A stretch of 64,000 bases of DNA. Source: Balaenoptera acutorostrata. Its lineage: Eukaryota > Chordata > Mammalia > Artiodactyla > Balaenopteridae. Both the position numbers and the translations under genes were made by a program. Location of the stretch: positions 3,606,001 to 3,670,000 of the forward strand of contig NC_080079.1 of the NCBI RefSeq assembly GCF_949987535.1. Reading direction: 5' to 3'. Shown piece after piece: positions 58,651 to 64,000 of this stretch (positions are counted from its first letter, which is position 1; every line of letters begins with the position of its first letter). The notes beneath the pieces were generated by a model. That model was not told the origin of the DNA and ran no database searches. It worked only from the letters and a program-made list of their open reading frames with translations.

Positions 58651-60739
58651 TTCATTTTTACATCAAATTAAGAGCCGTTTAGTCCTTGAGGGGGTTGTAA
58701 CAGTCACACAAGCATGATCCCGATGCCTGAAGGGCAGCTGGGACTTTCTCAGAGGGCTCAGGATGGAATACCTTTGCCAGAATCTCTGGAAAACTGCCTT
58801 TTGGTAGAATTGGGGACGATTTTCTGCAGGTGAGGGTGAAGAGGGAGAGCACAGGAGATAGAGTTAGACAGTTTGAAGGACAGACCATACCGGCTGGAGG
58901 TGTGGAATCAAACTCAGAGGTGTCCTAAGGGTGCCCCATGAACAACCCTTGGATGTGTCCTTTGAAGAAGTGGGTCTCAGGACCTCATGGTCGTGCCAGC
59001 CGGCCTTGGCGATCCTCCGTGACGTCAGCTTTGCACTCAGTAACCCTTGAACTGTGCTGATACAGCACCTTGGAAACTTTCTTCAACACCGAACCTTTCT
59101 ATCCCTTCCACCACCTTATGGGATGCTGGTAGATTATAGAACACATGTGGATAATCCTTGTTACCCAAGCTGGAGCATGGGGGAAGTGACCAACTCAAGT
59201 GGAAAGAAATCGCCCCCCATTTACACCTTGAGCTCCATTTCTCACTGCAGGAATCCCCGCATCCTGGCTACTCACATGCCTGTTCCCTTGGCCAGCCATC
59301 ATCGGATGATTAGAAGCGAGCTCAGTGCCTGAAGAAAGCATGTTCTCAGTCAACGCTGAATGGAAGCTGGCCGGCCCACCCATGTGACACCCGTTTTTTT
59401 TTCTGCTCCCTGTACCTGTTGGGAAGGGCTTACAAGGTACCTTCCCCATTACGCCTCCCTCCTGAGCTGTCCTCCTCCCCACCCTGCTCCTGGTCTGGTC
59501 GGGCTGGATGCTCTGAGTGTCATCAGGCCTCTGGGCACTGGCTGAGTGCCACCTCCCCTCCCGTGGCTGGGATGACGTTTGCCCGGGGCCATCGTTGCTG
59601 TCCCTAAGGGAGGGGTCGGGATGTGGACGGACGTGCAAGGACTTGGGCAAAATGAGTTTCCTGAGGGCCGAGGAGGTCGAACCCAAGAACACTCGATCAA
59701 TGTGTCTGATTTGAAATCTGAAGGGCTTTGTTGGGACCGGGGGTGTGAGGAGGACCAGACCAGGTGGGGACCAGGTGAGGGGATGGGGATTGATTGGCCT
59801 TGGAAGCAGGGTTAATTCCTGAAGCCGAGGCGCGTGACGGCTGTGTGGTCTCATAAATAAGCAGGCATTGGCCTCCGCTCCGGGTCCTGATGAGAGGACA
59901 GGCCTGGGAGGAATTGTGGGAGCTCAGCTCACCCACGTGTGCGGACAGCAGGGGTCTCCATCCTCCTAAAGGAGAATCTGGCCCTTTTACAATCAGGCTG
60001 ATGTAGGCTTCATCTACCGGGAAGAAACCAAGCGGGAAAGCGGGACCAGCCTCCTCCCCCCCCTCATCCAATGAACCCAAGACCCATCACTCACCATCCA
60101 AGCAGTCGACTGGGTCCAGAGCCAGCGGGATGACCCCCGAAAGGAATTCTCATGTTCCTCGCCCTTTCCCATTTGCAGCACACTGGTAAGGACCAGTGCT
60201 TCTTCCACAACCATTTCCACCACACGAGCATTGCCAGATGCAGTCCTGTCTGCTGGTCCCACCCGGCGGCACCCCTAGAGGAGGCTCAGGCTGTGTCAGA
60301 CTCCTTTCCAACAGCAGCAGCAGCATGTGAGGGGCCTGGGACCTGCCGGGGGAAGCAGCGTGAAGGCCTGGGTTGGGGAGGTGTGGGAAAATGGCCCCAG
60401 TGTCCACGCCTGTCTCCCTGCCCCGCCGGCATCACGGCCACTGGGCTGGCCGCTGCTTCTGGCAGTGCTTCGGGTATCCCGTGGCAGCTAGGAGCCAGGC
60501 CAGCCCAGTGAGGGCTGCATTCCTGGCCCAGGTCACACCCAAGCCTTTTTTCCTGGAGAAGAACCAACATTTCCAGCTTTTGAAGTGGATTTGCCTAATA
60601 CACGTCTTATGCACTTGGGGACTTTAAAACAGCTGATTGAGAGGGGATTCAGGTTGGAAAGACCCACAGAAACCTTTGGCCCAGAGGTGCTGAATGACCT
60701 GCCCGACCACTTCCGGACAATTCAGTCCAGACATGATAG
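58651..60739. other. No recognised feature
   Basis: GC-rich unique-looking DNA. A minus-strand frame of about 219 codons (59195-59854) is crossed by several plus-strand frames and has no recognisable domain; it is probably a by-product of GC content. Confidence 0.4.
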
Positions 60740-60990
60740 AGCAAAGTGGTCAGAGCAGGGCAGGGGCTGCACCTCTGTGTTCAAACTCTAGCTCTCCATC
60801 GACCAGGTGTTCGGATTCGGCAAATTACCAAAGCATTCCACAGCCAAGTCCTTTCCTCTGTACCATGGTCGGGGGAGGGGGAGTGTATACTAGCGTCTCC
60901 TTCCAGGGGTTGCTTTGAGAATTCTGTATGACAACTCTGGTCAGAGGCTGGGAGGGGTCCAGTGCATAGCCGGTGCTCTGCTGACATTTG
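60740..60990 (+). repeat. MIR SINE
   Basis: The MIR order is readable despite divergence: 'gtggtcagagcagggc', 'gtgttcaaactctagctctcc' (B-box area), 'cggcaaattacc', 'aagtcctttcctctgtacc', 'ggggttgctttgagaattc', 'gtgcatagccggtgctctg'. Confidence 0.7.
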
Positions 60991-61227
60991 CTGATTTTGA
61001 GATGTGATGGCATTGAGCCTGTGTTACCAGAGAAGCGGTTGACGGGCAAGGCATTATTATTTGTGATCTGCCTGGTAAAGGAGCTAACACAAAAAATTTT
61101 TTAACCTGATGTCTTTAGTTTTTAGTAGCAAGCACAGGATGGTGGTGACCGTTGTTTTCCTGCCCCGTCCCACGCTCAGACATGGTACACAGTTAGGACT
61201 CGGGGCCAGGTGGCAGGTTTCATTTCA
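60991..61227. other. No recognised feature
   Basis: Short interval between two MIRs; nothing is recognised. Confidence 0.4.
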
Positions 61228-61395
61228 TCCATTCACCAGCTGTGTGACCTTGGGCAAGTCACATACTCTCTGTGCTCTACCCTCACCTGTAAGATGAGGA
61301 TTGGAATAATTACTTCCTCCTAGGTTGGTATGAGATTGACTAAACGAATGTGTTGGTCTTGGAATGTCCTGGGTACATGGTAAGTACTTGGACAG
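61228..61395 (+). repeat. MIR SINE
   Basis: A clear MIR core: 'caccagctgtgtgaccttgggcaagtcacatac', 'cacctgtaagatgagg', 'ttggtatgagattgac' and 'gtacatggtaagtacttgg'. Confidence 0.85.
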
Positions 61396-61438
61396 GGTTT
61401 TAGCAAAAACAGCTATGATCAGTGCTTGCTGGTGCTTG

Positions 61439-61473
61439 GGGGTGGGGAGGGAGGGAGGGAGGGAGGGGAGAGT
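61439..61473. repeat. (GGGA)n purine tract
   Basis: Runs of GGG or GGGG at four-base spacing on the plus strand ('gggagggagggagggaggg'). Four or more G runs allow an intramolecular G-quadruplex; that is inferred from base order. Confidence 0.9.
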
Positions 61474-61499
61474 AGGTGTGGCACAGGGGATTTTAGGGC

Positions 61500-61750
61500 A
61501 GTGCTTTATGACTCTGTAATGGCAGATGCACACTATCATGCATCTGTCCAAACCCACAGAATGCACAACACAGAGTGACTCTAATGTAAGCTATGGACTC
61601 TAGTTAATAATAATGGACTAATATTGGTTTGTCGTTGGTTCACTGGAAGTGGGGCAGGTGGGATAAGCGAGCATATGGGAACTCCGTACTTTCTGCTCAA
61701 CTTTTCTGTAAGCCTAAAAGTGCTCTAAGAAACCAAGTCCGTTAATGAAA
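61500..61750 (+). repeat. Old interspersed repeat, family uncertain
   Basis: 'gcatctgtccaaacccacagaatgcacaacac', 'gactctaatgtaagctatggactctagttaa', 'gggaactccgtactttctgctcaacttttctgtaagcctaaaagtgctctaagaaa' follow in order a mammalian repeat 3' end that I remember. I cannot say which class. Confidence 0.6.
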
Positions 61751-62629
61751 GATAATCAGTTATCCACGTATTAGGCTGTTGCATTGTTTGATCTGGGGGT
61801 GCTTCTCGCCTCACATGGTGGTCAGTCTCTTCATTTCCTCACCTTTCACTCTCATCCTTTTCCTTCTTTGGTTCCCAAGAGACACACACCATGGCCAGGC
61901 TGTCAGCTCTTCTGAGTCCCTCCACTGGCTGGCCCTTGATGGATATTGGAAGGCCAAGGGGATGCAGCGCTTCTAAGCTGTGCTAGAAAAACTGGAGATG
62001 CTCCTGGACTCCTTCGGTCCTCTTCTGCCCCCTCCCTGCTGCTGCCTCTCTCCAGCCTGTGTCACCACACTGCAGCAGCGGCCAGCCCTCGGCAGCCCCT
62101 CTCCTGTGATGGGGAGGATTTCCTGCATGCTCGCTTATCTGCCCTTGGGCTGCCAGCTCCCGCTCTGGTGCCGAGGGGTCTGCCTCCTTGCTCAGATCTG
62201 CTCCATGAGTCATCAGGCATTTTGCTCCGTGGGCCATATCAGGAAGACCTAACTACAGCCAAGAGCAGACCGCAGAGTAAGGAAAACAGGGCTCTCCAAG
62301 GTGTCGCCTCTTTTACAATGACTTTCACTTAGGCAGGTATTAATATCATGCTGCACTTTTCTCCCCCTTGCCTCTGTGATTCCTCTCCAGCAAAACTGCA
62401 CAGCCCGTCAGTCCTCAATGAGAACTTTTTCTCGGTTATTTTGTTTTATATCTTTCCAATCTTTGCATGACATGTGCAATCATACTTTCTCCAAGCCCAG
62501 GAAAGCATGCCTGTGCCCCAAATAATGGAAAATAAGGAACAGTAGGAATCTTTTTGCACCTACAAGTGTTTGAGTGAGTTTTGATGTCATCGTTGTGTCT
62601 GTTTTGTCCCTAAACATCATTTCCAGTGG
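61751..62629. other. No recognised feature
   Basis: No gene or nameable repeat is seen. Confidence 0.4.
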
Positions 62630-62664
62630 TTGTGTGTGTGTGTGTGTGTGTGTATGTGTGTGTG
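62630..62664. repeat. (TG)n microsatellite, interrupted
   Basis: About 17 TG units with one TA interruption. Confidence 0.95.
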
Positions 62665-64000
62665 GTCTGGCATTCTTTACCCAAGTTGGGGCTTTCTCCC
62701 TCAAAATCATCTTGTTACACAACTCTTCCCGGAAGGTGCTAGAGCTGATGTAATGCCCGACTCTGACGTTGACCCAAGAAACTGAAAATCCCTCATGTGG
62801 GAAACAGACAGGGGTGACCACCCCCTGATCAGCTCACCTCTTTTGGAGATTCTAGGGGTTTTTCTTGATGGGCTTTAACAAACTGCACATTTTTGGAGTC
62901 AAATGATCAAAGTAATACCAAACAGAATTGCACGCTTTTGCCATAATTAAAGGGGAAACAAATTTAGAAACTACTCAGTGGCCTTCCAGGGCTGCATGTC
63001 CCCACCAGCTCAAGTTAAGTACTCGAAAATAGTGTGAAAATTGGATCCACGGCGTGAGGATTCTCCAGCATTGATAATGCCAACATGACAAGTTGTCACT
63101 TTGCCGTATGTTCCTTAGCATGACTAAACCTTAATAGCCAGGTTATTCTGGTGACTCTAGAATAATCAGGGCAACAGAACAGGAATGAATGGCAGTTACT
63201 GTAATTACTCTAGAAAGAGGACCAAAGCAAACAGAAATTCTCTCTAATTTTATATATTCCCAATAGGTGCACATGCTACATCATTATCACTATAGAAACT
63301 ACTTAGTAGTTAGCCAAAAAGCAGTGCTGTGTGACACGCTGGTGGGTCAGTGTGCACACAGCTCCCGAGGCAGCCCTCGCGACCCCAGGTGAGCTCGGAG
63401 GATGCCAGGCATTGATAGGAGGGGCTGTAGAATGACAGACGCCCCAAACTAAAGATATCCTGCTCGATCTGTTTTTCATTGATTTTGATGCTTCGGATCT
63501 AGCTGCCACTTCTGGACGTTGGCAGACCTTAGCAGTATGTGCCGTGATTGCAGGAGTGATGGAAACTTTTACTGTTATTATTATTACTCTTACGTTGGTT
63601 CTTAAAGAATCACCTGGAACTGGCTCAAATCCCCATGAAAAAGCATTCGATAAGAGAAGAGTTACACCATTTTGCAGTGGGATGGCAGTGACCATCACTA
63701 GCTTCCGGAGAAACAAGACACCAGGTAACGAAGGCTCAGCAAGTGTATCTTTCCTTTTCCTTTCCATTTTCTCCTAATCCTGTTGAGTCTTTGGCATCTA
63801 ACAGCCCCAAAGAACTTCACACGTGAGTATTTCTGGGCCAGAAGCATCCCAGGAAATCAGGCACCAAACACACACGGGTGACCGTGCAGCTGGCTCGCTG
63901 CCAGGAGACGGGGTTCATTTCTCTGCTTTCTTTCACCATCACCCCAACTTCCAGCCAGTCCTGTTCTGACAGTTTTCCCATCTCAGGGCCTGAGGGACTT
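62665..64000. other. No recognised feature
   Basis: No gene or nameable repeat to the right end of the window. The frames at 63303-63777 overlap on opposite strands and have no recognisable domain. Confidence 0.4.

Noticed and set aside
59195..59854. Minus-strand open frame of 219 codons
   Set aside because: The GC-rich region is open in several frames on both strands. The residues are Pro/Arg/Ser-rich with no recognisable domain and no splice or start context.

Overview
This window reads as mammalian nuclear DNA, most likely from a cetacean (whale or dolphin). The main evidence is one tRNA-derived SINE of the CHR type (52838-53161), whose head opens GGCTTCCCTGGTGGCGCAG. The second line is a young L1 whose 3' end matches the L1 lineage I know from whales and their relatives. 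I see no ruminant BovB/Bov-tA and no pig PRE-1 repeats. This assignment rests on memory of repeat families, not on a search.

I recognise no host protein-coding gene, rRNA, tRNA or other functional RNA gene, and no CRISPR array. The window looks intergenic or intronic. About half is sequence in which I recognise nothing; the rest is layered transposon debris plus simple repeats. Region by region: 1-10 kb holds two opposed copies of one LTR-like repeat, a degenerate hexamer tract and CA microsatellites. 10.5-10.9 kb is a MaLR-type LTR. 19.6-27.8 kb is a pile-up of old minus-strand L1 sequence, interrupted by a hAT DNA transposon relic, a short plus-strand L1 3' end and a stray L1 reverse-transcriptase fragment. 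27.8-28.4 kb carries an unidentified, stop-interrupted minus-strand reading frame. 31.1-32.4 kb is another old L1 with a MIR in it. 35-38 kb has LTR-like repeats. 52.8-53.2 kb is the SINE. 57-62 kb has an LTR-like repeat, a palindromic MITE lying inside a MIR, and further MIRs.

The highlight is 41891-49152: a full-length L1 retrotransposon with uninterrupted ORF1 (301 aa) and ORF2 (1272 aa). It has a complete-looking 5' UTR with a YY1-type site, perfect 15-bp target-site duplications and an ideal endonuclease target. Beyond its own A-rich end it carries about 1.25 kb of extra sequence with its own AATAAA signal and terminal poly(A), the signature of a 3' transduction. That segment contains seven 82-bp tandem repeats. 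The ORFs supply the usual L1 machinery: ORF1p binds RNA, and ORF2p provides endonuclease, reverse transcriptase and a Cys-rich domain. The element may be recent and possibly retrotransposition-competent; that is inference.
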